Positions 1 through 8,188 of a stretch of 39,074 nucleotides of DNA are shown here, piece after piece. The notes under the pieces were generated by a model, which saw only the letters and a program-made list of their open reading frames with translations, was not told the origin of the DNA and made no database searches. The position numbers and the translations under genes were made by a program. Each line of letters opens with the position of its first letter. The first letter of the stretch is position 1. The stretch covers positions 1 through 39,074 of the forward strand of contig JAKACR010000004.1 in assembly GCA_021821225.1 (NCBI GenBank). The letters are read 5' to 3'. This stretch comes from Bacillota bacterium. GTDB taxonomy: Bacteria; Bacillota; Bacilli; Alicyclobacillales; SLC66.

Positions 1-105
1 GTCGAGCACGTAGTCTACATGCGGCAAATCGCGGATGTCCAGCGTCAGGTACCCTTCATTCGGCGTCCATCCCGGTCCGATCTCCAGCTTCGGTTTTTCG
101 CTCAT
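1..105 (-). CDS. SAM-dependent methyltransferase, N-terminal part (runs off the window)
   Basis: Only the first 35 codons are inside the window. The reading frame starts with ATG at 105, preceded by a GGGAG ribosome binding site about 10 bases upstream. The protein begins MSEKPKLEIGPGWTPNEGY and continues with LTLDIRDLPHVDYVLD. The LEIGPG turn followed by a GY...LDI acidic residue is the pattern of motif I and motif II (SAM binding) in small class I methyltransferases of the predicted SAM-methyltransferase type often found in surface-glycan clusters. It is divergent from the GT4 gene at 435. The substrate cannot be told from this fragment. Confidence 0.6.
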   Translation of the reverse strand, partial: MSEKPKLEIGPGWTPNEGYLTLDIRDLPHVDYVLD

Positions 106-434
106 TCGCGCATTCACTCCCGGCTTTGAAAAGTCTCTCTCCACCGTATGGTGTGGAAATCATTGCTGTGTGGGTTACAATCCTATTCCGGATGATAAAT
201 GGCAGACGAAGCGCGCATGGCGGTCTCGACCGTATTTCACGACGCCGGAGGGGGGCGCCGCGCGCAAAGACCATGTTCCGCAGTTGCCCCTCCCGCTTGA
301 AACAGAAAGAAGATCTCCCGCGCGTAGCCCTTTGCCTGGCGCCGCGGAGCCATGGCATATTGACGGATCCCTTCCAGCCTGAGACAATAGGCTCGGCGCG
401 CCGTGAACGGCGCCCGCATGGAGGTGCAGTCTGT
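106..434. other. Divergent intergenic region
   Basis: This 329-base gap separates the leftward methyltransferase from the rightward GT4 gene. Open frames cross it on both strands, but their translations are rich in Arg, Pro and Ser without family-like patterns, so I read it as non-coding. A possible rightward promoter is TACAAT near 176 with a poor -35. The only feature I trust is the GGAGGTG ribosome binding site at 420-426, which fixes the TTG start at 435. Confidence 0.4.
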
Positions 435-1592
435 TTGCGCATCGCTTTTGTTGATTATGTTCTGGACCCCAGCCGACCAGGGAGATCCGGTCTCTCGGAC
501 ATCGTCTGGGATATGTCGGCTGAACTCATCAATCAAGGGCACGAGGCACATATCGTGGCCTCATACACGACAAGTGTCTACCCGGACCCGCGAGTGCACG
601 TACACAATTTTCACGAACCATTCATAGGGTATCGCAATATCATTGGCCAGGCGCTCATCCTCAAACGAGCGGCAGGAATCGTACGATCGATTCAACCGGA
701 TATCGTTCACTCCCCCGAGTACACGTCAACGGCGGCGTTTCTGCTGTTTGGTGTCAGAACACCCCTGGTGGTGACCGTTCCCGGGAATATATTCTATCGG
801 CTCAGCATGCCCGACGGAAGCGGATACGAGTGGTACTATGCACAGGTCCTAAAATGGGCCGCGAGACGTTCCGCGCGTGGGTGCGCGCGCGTCATCGCCA
901 TCAGCAACGAGATGAAATACTGGTGGGAGAAAACAGGCAGCGCTCCGGATGCGACTCCAATGATTCCTCTCGGAGTCGATCCCGATCGGTTCCGAGCCGT
1001 TGCCAACGCAAGGATGGACCTCCGCCTTGACGAAAATGCAACCATACTTGTATATATTGGACGTTTTTCGCGCGAGAAGGGACTGCTTGATCTGTTGGAC
1101 GCCGCCGCCCGTGTGCCATGGGGCGAGGGAAGAAGGCCGCTCAAGATCGTCCTCATTGGACGGGGACCGCTCGCCCCTGACCTATTGTCTGCTGTTGCCA
1201 GATTGTCGCTTGAGGATGTCGTTGAGGTCCGGGACTGGGTCGATTCATCTGAACTGTCGGCATGGTACTCGGCCGCCGATGCAGTCGTCCTGCCGAGCTA
1301 CACCGAGGGCCTCAGCCGTACAATCCTCGAGAGCATGTCATGCGGAACACCCGTGATCGCCTCTGCTATATCAGGGTCGGAAGACCACGTCCAGAACGGC
1401 GTCACCGGGTACCTTTTCCCAAGCCACGATGTGGATGCGCTCGCTTCAGTCATTCAGAAGGTCAGCGACGACCCGATGCTCTTGCGGTCCATGAGGGACC
1501 GCGTTTTCTCGTACACTCAGGAAAACCTGACGTGGAGCAGAGTCGTCGCGCGCGTCGTGGACGAAGTCTATCGGCCGATACTCGGGCAATGA
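435..1592 (+). CDS. GT4 family glycosyltransferase (GT-B fold)
   Basis: A 385-residue retaining glycosyltransferase that should transfer a sugar from a nucleotide-sugar donor onto a growing glycan at the cytoplasmic membrane face. The open frame extends 5' to 126, but homology-like sequence begins only at LRIAFVDYVLD. The TTG at 435 has GGAGGTG eight bases upstream, so I take it as the start. The N-terminal acceptor domain carries the GRSGLSDIVWDMSAELINQG pattern. The C-terminal donor domain begins near residue 205 (IGRFSREKG), and the EX7E donor motif lies in YTEGLSRTILESMSCGTPV (about residues 291-299), followed by GVTGYLF. The length is normal for GT4. It stands alone on the plus strand, convergent with an acyltransferase gene. 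The sugar specificity is unknown. Confidence 0.88.
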   Translation: MRIAFVDYVLDPSRPGRSGLSDIVWDMSAELINQGHEAHIVASYTTSVYPDPRVHVHNFHEPFIGYRNIIGQALILKRAAGIVRSIQPDIVHSPEYTSTAAFLLFGVRTPLVVTVPGNIFYRLSMPDGSGYEWYYAQVLKWAARRSARGCARVIAISNEMKYWWEKTGSAPDATPMIPLGVDPDRFRAVANARMDLRLDENATILVYIGRFSREKGLLDLLDAAARVPWGEGRRPLKIVLIGRGPLAPDLLSAVARLSLEDVVEVRDWVDSSELSAWYSAADAVVLPSYTEGLSRTILESMSCGTPVIASAISGSEDHVQNGVTGYLFPSHDVDALASVIQKVSDDPMLLRSMRDRVFSYTQENLTWSRVVARVVDEVYRPILGQ

Positions 1593-1683
1593 TCCCGGGT
1601 GACCGGTTCCACAGACCGCGCCATGCCTCGGACCCTATATCTGGATTCACTGCGCCTGCGCCGCGGACTGTATCACAGTTCCC

Positions 1684-2769
1684 CTAGGCACTCGTACCCC
1701 CTGCGACGCCTCCCCGGGCAAATCCCCTCTTCGAGCGCCGTCCCAGAGCGATGAATGGCCTTTCTATAAACGTGTACGTCAGCGATGATATCCCGATCAA
1801 CGCAAGCATCCAGACCACCGCCGTCACGACCGGGAACGGTGTTACCGGCACCGCGGATATGACAAGCGCCTGCATGAGATATACAGAATAGCTGATCCGG
1901 CCCAGGTACAGTGTCGGACGGTTTATGGCGCGGCGGCGATAATGAAATCCAATCACGAATACGAGATACGCGCCGAACCACGCCGTAATCATCGGTAGAA
2001 AACTTCTCGTCCCCAGAAAAGCAGGCTGACTCTGACCGAAAAAGTAGGAGTAGTTGATAACGACGATCGAAACGGCAGCCAACAACAGGACTGCCCCCGC
2101 CTTCCGCGAATTCACTTGTCCCTTGTAAAGGCGATATATGACTGTACCGACGAACATGGTCGCGAAGTTGAAGAACAGTCCGTTCCCAGAGTGTATCGCC
2201 AGGACGCGCGGCAGGATGTAGCCGGCAACCATGGCAAGTACCAGCCAAAGGGCGGCGACCATGACAGTCCTTCTCAAAAGGCCCGCCACGAACAATGCGG
2301 AGACCATCAGGTAGAACACCATCTCAAAGTTTAGCGTCCAGTACAACGGGAGGATATTCCCCTGACCCAGGAACTCCTGTAACATCACCAGGTTTGCTGT
2401 TATCGTGATGAACGGGCGATCATAGAGGGAGGCAGGCATCATCTTGTAGAGCCCGACACTCAACAGCGCAAACGCGACGACCATACTGAACAAAAAGAGG
2501 GGATAAAGCCGGAGTAGACGCCTCATCCAGAATTGTCGCAAAGAACCTATCCGTTCAATTGAATTTGGTATGATGAACCCGCTGGTCAAGAAGAAGACGG
2601 TCACACCAAATTGGCCCAACTGAAAGTATGTCGTAACGAAATAGACGAATCCGGGAAACAGTCGTTCACCAATGTGTTCGATTGCCACCGACGTTGCAGC
2701 AATACCCCGAATGGCGTCAAGAAAATCGAGTCTGCCATTATGGCGAGCGGTCTCGTCAACGGCCTTCAT
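1684..2769 (-). CDS. Acyltransferase 3 family membrane protein
   Basis: A polytopic protein of 361 residues of the acyltransferase-3 (OafA/YrhL) family, which O-acylates (often O-acetylates) extracytoplasmic sugars of polysaccharides. The N-terminus has the family signature RLDFLDAIRGIAATSVAIEH, with the conserved R near the end of helix 1 and a His that is catalytic in the family. About ten hydrophobic segments follow, with FYLTSGFIIP-like sequence (here FFLTSGFIIPNS) and MRRLLRLYPLF, both typical. I start at ATG 2769 because AGGGGG lies nine bases upstream; the frame is open to 2811 without a better site. It is divergent from another acyltransferase-3 gene at 3203, so the glycan probably carries acyl decoration. 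Acyl donor and acceptor are not evident. Confidence 0.88.
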   Translation of the reverse strand: MKAVDETARHNGRLDFLDAIRGIAATSVAIEHIGERLFPGFVYFVTTYFQLGQFGVTVFFLTSGFIIPNSIERIGSLRQFWMRRLLRLYPLFLFSMVVAFALLSVGLYKMMPASLYDRPFITITANLVMLQEFLGQGNILPLYWTLNFEMVFYLMVSALFVAGLLRRTVMVAALWLVLAMVAGYILPRVLAIHSGNGLFFNFATMFVGTVIYRLYKGQVNSRKAGAVLLLAAVSIVVINYSYFFGQSQPAFLGTRSFLPMITAWFGAYLVFVIGFHYRRRAINRPTLYLGRISYSVYLMQALVISAVPVTPFPVVTAVVWMLALIGISSLTYTFIERPFIALGRRSKRGFARGGVAGGTSA

Positions 2770-3202
2770 TTCTCCATGCCCCCTATGACAATGACCTGTT
2801 ACGCATAACATTCACTCTACCATATATTTGTATGTGTATATCTAGGATTCAATATAAAGCTATATATATCTATATATCCATGATAAAATTTTCTTAACAA
2901 TCCATCCTAGCCCTTAGGATCAGTCAGCTATCGGTTCCGTGATTCGCGCATGGTATAGAGTTGCCTTGCCGTACCGAGTTCCAGGAGGATTCCTATCGCT
3001 GAACTTAAAATAATCTTTGTGTCTTGTACTTCCAGAAACCGCACGACATTCGTCCCTTCCCCTGCTTCTCCCGTCTTTCAAGGACTTCAGTCGTCAATTC
3101 CCAATGCTCTCCCTCTTTAGAAATGCTTCTTGACGCCGACCGCCCCTGCAGACTGGATCGATTCCCCATTATATACTCATCTGTGAAAGGGGGAATATTC
3201 CC
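2770..3202. promoter_or_regulatory. AT-rich divergent promoter region between two acyltransferases
   Basis: This 433-base gap is strikingly AT-rich from about 2812 to 2900 in an otherwise GC-rich window. On the minus strand TTGAAT followed after about 17 bases by AAATAT could drive the 2769 gene. On the plus strand TATACT near 3174 could be the -10 of the 3203 gene, whose ribosome binding site is the GGGGG at 3189-3193. A small hairpin (ATCCTA at 2904-2909 against TAGGAT at 2915-2920) is present. The words at 2884-2897 and 3006-3019 loosely resemble the TAAA..TTTCTT motif described elsewhere, but AT-rich sequence makes chance matches likely. No gene is seen. Confidence 0.4.
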
Positions 3203-4246
3203 ATGCTTCTGACTGAGGCAGCTTCCAAACGGCAAAATAATTTCGACTTCCTGCGCTTCACCGCGGCGACCATGGTCGTCTTGTCGCACAGTTGGCCGCT
3301 TACCACCGGGTCAAACCGATCTGAGCCCTTGGCATTACTTACGCACTACCAGTTGGACTTCGGAGCGCTCGCTGTCGACATATTCTTTATCATTAGCGGG
3401 TTCCTGATTGCTCAAAGCTACGACCGGAGCCGTAGCATCGTGTCCTTCACGCGAGCCCGTGCGTTGCGTATCGCGCCAGCCCTGATTGTGGTTGTGGCTA
3501 TCCTTGCACTCATCACTGGGCCGCTGCTCACAACGTTCACGCAGGAGGACTATTGGAGCTACTTCCCTTTTGTTTCGTTCGTCTCCGACCGTCTGCCCGG
3601 AGTATTCACCAGTAATCCGTTCCCGTTCGCGGTCGACGGATCGCTCTGGACCATCAAGTTTGAGGTTCTGTTCTATGCTCTCGTTGCCATTCTTGGGGTG
3701 ACCTCGCTCCTCGGAAATCGCTTCGTGCTGGTGTGCCTCCTGCTGGTCGCGATAACCCCACTCGGAAGGCACTATACACTCGGTCTTCTCCCCTTTTTTG
3801 TCGCTGGCATGATGTTTTACGGCTTTCGAAAGCACATTCCCATTCGCGCCGACATCGCGATTCCCTCCGTCCTGTTGATCCTGGCAAGCCTCGCATGGAG
3901 GACCTCGTTCATCTCGGTCTGGATTCTGCCTTGGATGCTCCCGCTCGGACTCGGGTACACGATTCTCTGGTTCAGCTACTCTCCAGCCATCCGTCTCCAT
4001 CACTTCGCCAAACATGGAGATTGGTCGTACGGACTGTACATCTATGCGTTCCCTGTACAACAGACTCTCGTTCAATATGCCAGAATCAGATCTCCGCTGC
4101 TTCTGTTCCTGTTCGCATGGCCGATCAGCACTGCACTCGCCGCGCTGTCATGGCACCTCGTCGAAAAGCACGCACTGAAACTGAAACGCCCACATCGGGC
4201 TGCCCCGGAGCAGCCGCTCAGCACTCCAACAGTGTCTCTGCCTTGA
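3203..4246 (+). CDS. Acyltransferase 3 family membrane protein
   Basis: A second acyltransferase-3 protein, 347 residues, with the usual N-terminus NNFDFLRFTAATMVVLSHSW (family Arg and His present), then VDIFFIISGFLIAQSY and a set of about ten membrane segments. Members of this family O-acylate surface sugars, using acyl donors across the membrane. The ATG at 3203 has GGGGG nine bases upstream. Its sequence clearly differs from the neighbouring family member at 1684, so the two are not a recent duplication; they may modify different positions or sugars. It reads towards the secreted protein gene at 4354, with 107 bases between them. The exact acyl group is unknown. Confidence 0.88.
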   Translation: MLLTEAASKRQNNFDFLRFTAATMVVLSHSWPLTTGSNRSEPLALLTHYQLDFGALAVDIFFIISGFLIAQSYDRSRSIVSFTRARALRIAPALIVVVAILALITGPLLTTFTQEDYWSYFPFVSFVSDRLPGVFTSNPFPFAVDGSLWTIKFEVLFYALVAILGVTSLLGNRFVLVCLLLVAITPLGRHYTLGLLPFFVAGMMFYGFRKHIPIRADIAIPSVLLILASLAWRTSFISVWILPWMLPLGLGYTILWFSYSPAIRLHHFAKHGDWSYGLYIYAFPVQQTLVQYARIRSPLLLFLFAWPISTALAALSWHLVEKHALKLKRPHRAAPEQPLSTPTVSLP

Positions 4247-4252
4247 CGTGCA

Positions 4253-4266
4253 TAAAAATTTCTTAC
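4253..4266 (+). promoter_or_regulatory. TAAAAATTTCTTAC motif, candidate regulatory site
   Basis: This word matches 11 of 14 positions of the dyad TAAAGATTTCTTTA found upstream of the paralogous gene at 12529. It ends 22 bases before TTGCTT (4289-4294), a possible -35; the corresponding gap at the paralogue is 21 bases. The -10 here is weak (TTGAAT at 4313-4318, 18-base spacer). The shared layout suggests co-regulation, but this is inference from two sites. Confidence 0.35.
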
Positions 4267-4353
4267 ACCAGGCTTGAGGCAAACATCATTGCTTTGGCCG
4301 CGTCCCATGGGCTTGAATAGAGTTAAAGTCCAGTACATATCGGAGGTTATGGA

Positions 4354-5160
4354 ATGACCGGCAAGAATTCCTTCAGTCGCTTGACAGCTTTTGGCCTGAT
4401 GACACTCGCCGCACTCGCTCCGGGCGCACTCATGGCGCCGGCCGCGTTTGCCCAGTCGCAATTGATCAGTAAGGCGCCAACCGGCGGCAACTTCGCCTTC
4501 ACGAGCGTCAGCGTGAGCACCGGATCCGCACAGTCATTGCCCGGCGTGGTGAACGGTCCTTATGAACTGGTGACGGTCACAGTGCAGGAGACGGCCCCGG
4601 ACTACATTGCGACGCCATCCGGCCCACAGGCCGAAGATGCGCACGCGCTGCCGCCCTCTTTGCCGTTCGCTTTCGTGCGCGGCAATCAGTCCGTCCCGTC
4701 CGTCGGGGTTACCGCAACCCCAACGAACGCGATGGCACTCGACCCGCAGGTTCCAAACACCCTCACAAGTCAGCCCGCGCTGACGTGGACGGTCACCTAC
4801 GCGGTTCCCATCCCAGCCAATCTGTCACACCACAAGTACACCATTGAGGTCGGCTCGCCATCCGGTTTCCCGGCCAGCACGATGGTTCACTGGACCGCCA
4901 ACACCACCGCCTCCTACTCGGCAACGGGACTCTATGTGAACGCGTGGTCTGACAGCGACGATCCCATCTATGGCATGGCAATATCCGGAACGTTCACCCT
5001 GCCCGCTCCGTCGCCGTCCTTGGATCGCGACAACCCTGGAAAGGGAAACAACGGTGAACCGCCCAACAATGACAGTGGAGACAATGGCAAAGGCAACCTT
5101 GGCGACCCCGGCAACGGTCAGGGGAATCAGAACAAGGGGCTCGACGGCACGGGTAAGTAG
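4354..5160 (+). CDS. Secreted protein with Asn/Gly-rich tail, paralogue of the 12529 gene
   Basis: An exported protein of 268 residues that I cannot assign to a named family. Residues 1-33 form a signal peptide (hydrophobic core, cleavage after AFA). The folded part, about residues 34-220, shares with the 243-residue protein at 12529 a series of blocks: D.HALP..PF.F, LDPQVP, W.V.Y.VP.P, HWTANTTASYS, and DSDDPIYG. The C-terminus, about 225-268, is a low-complexity Gly/Asn/Asp tail (NPGKGNNGEPPNNDSGDNGK and onward) where the paralogue has a membrane anchor. The ATG has GGAGGT six bases upstream, and a strong hairpin follows the gene. Its position among glycan genes suggests a cell-surface or matrix protein. 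Function is unknown; secretion is well supported. Confidence 0.8.
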   Translation: MTGKNSFSRLTAFGLMTLAALAPGALMAPAAFAQSQLISKAPTGGNFAFTSVSVSTGSAQSLPGVVNGPYELVTVTVQETAPDYIATPSGPQAEDAHALPPSLPFAFVRGNQSVPSVGVTATPTNAMALDPQVPNTLTSQPALTWTVTYAVPIPANLSHHKYTIEVGSPSGFPASTMVHWTANTTASYSATGLYVNAWSDSDDPIYGMAISGTFTLPAPSPSLDRDNPGKGNNGEPPNNDSGDNGKGNLGDPGNGQGNQNKGLDGTGK

Positions 5161-5188
5161 CGCCCTTGTCCGCGAGAACGTCCACAAC

Positions 5189-5223
5189 GGATACGGGTCC
5201 CGGAAAAACCGGGGCCCGTATCC
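5189..5223 (+). terminator. Hairpin terminator after the secreted protein gene
   Basis: A 15-base-pair stem (5189-5203 against 5209-5223, one G-U pair) encloses an AAAAA loop, 28 bases after the stop of the 4354 gene. The downstream tract is only moderately T-rich (ACTTTCG), so termination may be incomplete. Confidence 0.65.
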
Positions 5224-5415
5224 ACTTTCGTGCAGCACAACTTCTATTTAGTCCCAATAGGCGTTGTTAATGCAAGCTCTGCTCATGGTTCGTCCGAAAG
5301 ATGTATGTTCGCACAAAACGGGCCTTCCTGTAGCACCGTTGACTGGACGAAGCGAGCGGCATCCGTGGCATGGTCGTACATTGCACACGGAGACCCACGG
5401 TGAGGGGTGCTGAAA

Positions 5416-6516
5416 ATGCGCGTGACGTTTGTTCTACCCGGTTATCCAACCCTGCCCATCGGGGGATATCGCATTGTTTACCAATACGCGAACTACCTCG
5501 TTTCGCGCGGCCACGAGGTGACGGTTGTACACCCTGCATACGTAAGACAGACCCTTCCTGCCCTTCCTGAGAGATTTCGGTCGTTAAGCCGAACCTGGAG
5601 ATGGTTCTTGCGCTGGAGAGGTGCGACATTCCCGCCTCGGCAGAAGTGGCAGGCCATCGATGCGCGTGTAAGGATGAAGTACCTGCGCGAGGACCCGAAT
5701 GCAGCCTGCATACCGGATGCCGATGCCGTATTCGCGACCGCCTGGACGACGGCCGAATACGTCAAGGATTACCCTCGCCACAAGGGCGTCCCGTTTTACC
5801 TCATTCAGCACTGGGAGACGTGGATGGGCGCTCCCGATCGCGTACGGGACACATGGCTGCTCCCGCTCCACAAGGTCCTCATTTCACGCTGGCTGTTGGA
5901 GCACGGGGAAACCTTGGGTGCCACACAAATGAGGCACGTGCCGAACGCAATTGACCATAACCACTTTCGACTAACCTGCCCGATGGAGAGCCGTCAAGCG
6001 CGTATCCTGGCACTGTACCATAGAAGCCAGTGGAAGGGGATCGGGGACGCACTGGCAGCCCTCTCCCTTCTCCATGAAGCACATCCGGAAGTGGCGATCA
6101 CGATGTTTGGCGGCCCCCCACGCGGCAGTGAGATCCCCGACTGGATCACGTATCATCAAGATCCATCCGCCGACAGGCTCGTGTCTCTCTATAACGAGCA
6201 CTCGATCTACCTCGCAGCCAGTTGGGCCGAGGGATGGGCTCTCCCTCCGGCAGAGGCCATGGCCTGCGGCTGTGCATTCGTAGGCACAGACATTGGAGGG
6301 TTTCGCGACTACGCTGTCCATGGGCTGACTGCGCTGCTCAGCCCCCCACGGGACGCTCAGGCACTCTTTTACAATCTCCGGCGGGTCGTCGAGGACCGCG
6401 ACCTTCGCCAGAGGCTTCAGCGCGAGGGTAACCAACATATCCGCGAATTCAAGTGGGAGCGATCGGGAGCCGAACTGGAACGGTATATTCAAGAAATATG
6501 CGCTACGGCGAACTGA
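5416..6516 (+). CDS. GT4-type glycosyltransferase
   Basis: A GT-B glycosyltransferase of 366 residues. It opens with MRVTFVLPGYPTLPIGGYRI, a typical GT4 N-terminal beta strand and glycine-rich loop. The middle has LIQHWETWMGAP, resembling the Q.E motif before the interdomain linker in some rhamnan/S-layer glycan GT4 enzymes. The donor domain holds EGWALPPAEAMACGCAFV (EX7E near residues 272-280). A GTG at 5407 is in frame, but GAGGGG ends eight bases before ATG 5416, which I prefer. It lies downstream of the secreted protein gene and its hairpin, with 192 bases between that hairpin and this start. Donor sugar and linkage are not readable from the sequence. Confidence 0.85.
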   Translation: MRVTFVLPGYPTLPIGGYRIVYQYANYLVSRGHEVTVVHPAYVRQTLPALPERFRSLSRTWRWFLRWRGATFPPRQKWQAIDARVRMKYLREDPNAACIPDADAVFATAWTTAEYVKDYPRHKGVPFYLIQHWETWMGAPDRVRDTWLLPLHKVLISRWLLEHGETLGATQMRHVPNAIDHNHFRLTCPMESRQARILALYHRSQWKGIGDALAALSLLHEAHPEVAITMFGGPPRGSEIPDWITYHQDPSADRLVSLYNEHSIYLAASWAEGWALPPAEAMACGCAFVGTDIGGFRDYAVHGLTALLSPPRDAQALFYNLRRVVEDRDLRQRLQREGNQHIREFKWERSGAELERYIQEICATAN

Positions 6517-6539
6517 CGGACTCGCGACGGTGGACTTGC

Positions 6540-6563
6540 GTGGGAGCGATCTGTGGCTCCCAC
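6540..6563. terminator. Hairpin between convergent genes
   Basis: A perfect 8-base-pair stem (GTGGGAGC at 6540-6547, GCTCCCAC at 6556-6563) lies between the stop codons of the convergent GT4 (6516) and flippase (6601) genes. There is no T-tract, so its role as a terminator is uncertain. Confidence 0.35.
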
Positions 6564-6600
6564 CTGCCCCGGTGTCTAGCGGGCCGCCGCCGCGATGCCA

Positions 6601-8094
6601 TCACGCCCCCGACATCAGCGTCCGAATCCGGCGGCCAAACGCCAGGAAGAACACAGACGGAACGATTAACAGATACGCCGCCGCTCCGACAAGCAGGTGA
6701 ACCAAGGGCCGATCACCCATCGTGAATATCCCCGTCGCAGACAGTCCATAACGAATTGCCACGGCCAAGACCACAGAGACCCCGAGATAGACCGCGATGC
6801 GTGGCGCGCGCACAGACCACTGCAACTCCCTGCGGGATTGAAACCAAATGATCACGCTGTAGGCGCCGTAGCTCACCAGCGTCGCAAAAGAAGATCCTAC
6901 GAATCCAAAACGCGGGACCAGAAGAAGGTTCAGTATCAGATTGAGGGACGCGGCAACCAGTGCACTCGCCGACATGGTCAGCGTTCGCTCGGTCAACTCC
7001 AGCGTTTTGTGCCCTATCAGGGATGCGCCCCAGAATAGCCTGCCGATCATGACCGGAACAAGCACCATCGCCCCCGCCCAGTAGGACCGATCGAACAGGA
7101 CATGTACAAGGTCCGGTCCGATCACCATGGTGCCCCCGATCATGAGCGCCGCCAGAATCCCGTAGATTTCCGTCATGATGGACAGCGTGCGGGACGACTC
7201 CGCCATGCGTCCGGCGCTCCACTGCTGATAGAGCACGGGTCCTGTCGCCAGGGCGACAGGACCGTTCAAAAGTCCTGAGGCCATCGCCACGAGGTTGAAG
7301 TTGACCCCATACACGGCCACCTCGGAGGGTCCGCGAAATACCCCGATCATGTATCGATCCTCGGAGTAGAGGAGACTCGCCGAAAAAAACCACACGGTCA
7401 TCGGGAGACCATATCGGAACAAGCGGCGCAACACCTCCAACTCCCCTGGCTGTAGACGCCTCGGTCTGCGAACCAGCTGAACGCCCGTCTGTCGCGCGAT
7501 CCACGGCAACAGAAGCAGATTCGCGACGGCCGGTCCCCAGAGCAGACACGCGATGTGCGCTCCTGTAAGGTAGACCAGCAGAATCGACGAGACGGTGGAG
7601 ATCGTGGATGCCCCCACGACAGCACGACGATAAAGAGCAGGGCGCAGGCTTGCCATGAGAACAGGCAGCGCGATGGCCGAAAAGCACTGGGTGACGAGTG
7701 AGACATAGACGCCGACCAACGACAGCAGGCTCAGCGCGTGGATCTGAAGATTGATGACGAAAAATATAAGACTCAGAAGTGTAACTACGCCGACAATCCT
7801 GATATAGATCTGCTCAACGGAGGTCAAGAAGGGGACCAGCAGCCCTCGGTGCACATACTCCGAGTAGAATCTCCCAATCGGTTGCGCAGCCCATTCGGTA
7901 ACCAGTATGGTCAGCGGCGTCGTCACCGCAAGTATGAGAGCATAGACTCCATACTCCTGTGTCGTGAACGCCCTTGTGAAGAAATAGACCGCACCAACCG
8001 CCAGGATCCCTGGCAAAAGGGTCGCGGGCAGGTAGGTAAATGCGTGCGCCGTGATCCTGCGCGCCGCGCTGACTTGTTCCTGGGCTATGTCCAC
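6601..8094 (-). CDS. Wzx-like polysaccharide flippase (MOP superfamily)
   Basis: A polytopic protein of 497 residues with about 12-14 hydrophobic segments, of the MATE/MOP polysaccharide transporter type that flips undecaprenyl-linked oligosaccharides to the outer face of the membrane. Typical features are GILAVGAVYFFTRAFTTQEY near the N-terminus (helix 1 plus the F-x-x-x-Y-G loop), EWAAQPIGRFYSEY, and LNLILNLLLVPRFGFVGSSF in the second half, the usual N.lLN..l.p.fG..GAa motif. The open frame runs 98 codons further upstream through Arg-rich nonsense; the GTG at 8094 has GGGGG six bases upstream and directly precedes a good N-terminus. It is the last gene of the leftward group from 12353. A second MOP protein lies at 23209, so the locus may handle two substrates. 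Confidence 0.85.
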   Translation of the reverse strand: MDIAQEQVSAARRITAHAFTYLPATLLPGILAVGAVYFFTRAFTTQEYGVYALILAVTTPLTILVTEWAAQPIGRFYSEYVHRGLLVPFLTSVEQIYIRIVGVVTLLSLIFFVINLQIHALSLLSLVGVYVSLVTQCFSAIALPVLMASLRPALYRRAVVGASTISTVSSILLVYLTGAHIACLLWGPAVANLLLLPWIARQTGVQLVRRPRRLQPGELEVLRRLFRYGLPMTVWFFSASLLYSEDRYMIGVFRGPSEVAVYGVNFNLVAMASGLLNGPVALATGPVLYQQWSAGRMAESSRTLSIMTEIYGILAALMIGGTMVIGPDLVHVLFDRSYWAGAMVLVPVMIGRLFWGASLIGHKTLELTERTLTMSASALVAASLNLILNLLLVPRFGFVGSSFATLVSYGAYSVIIWFQSRRELQWSVRAPRIAVYLGVSVVLAVAIRYGLSATGIFTMGDRPLVHLLVGAAAYLLIVPSVFFLAFGRRIRTLMSGA

Positions 8095-8188
8095 GAGAAT
8101 CCCCCGTCTCCCTTCGACGCCATCGCGCCGTCCTCCTGATGGAACGATCCGACGATCAAGCCCGCCCTTGCTGTGCCTCGTCCTCCGC

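Noticed and set aside
126..434. N-terminal extension of the first GT4 gene by 103 codons
   Set aside because: The added sequence is Arg-rich and unlike GT4 proteins, whereas TTG 435 has a strong ribosome binding site and starts directly before the first beta strand.
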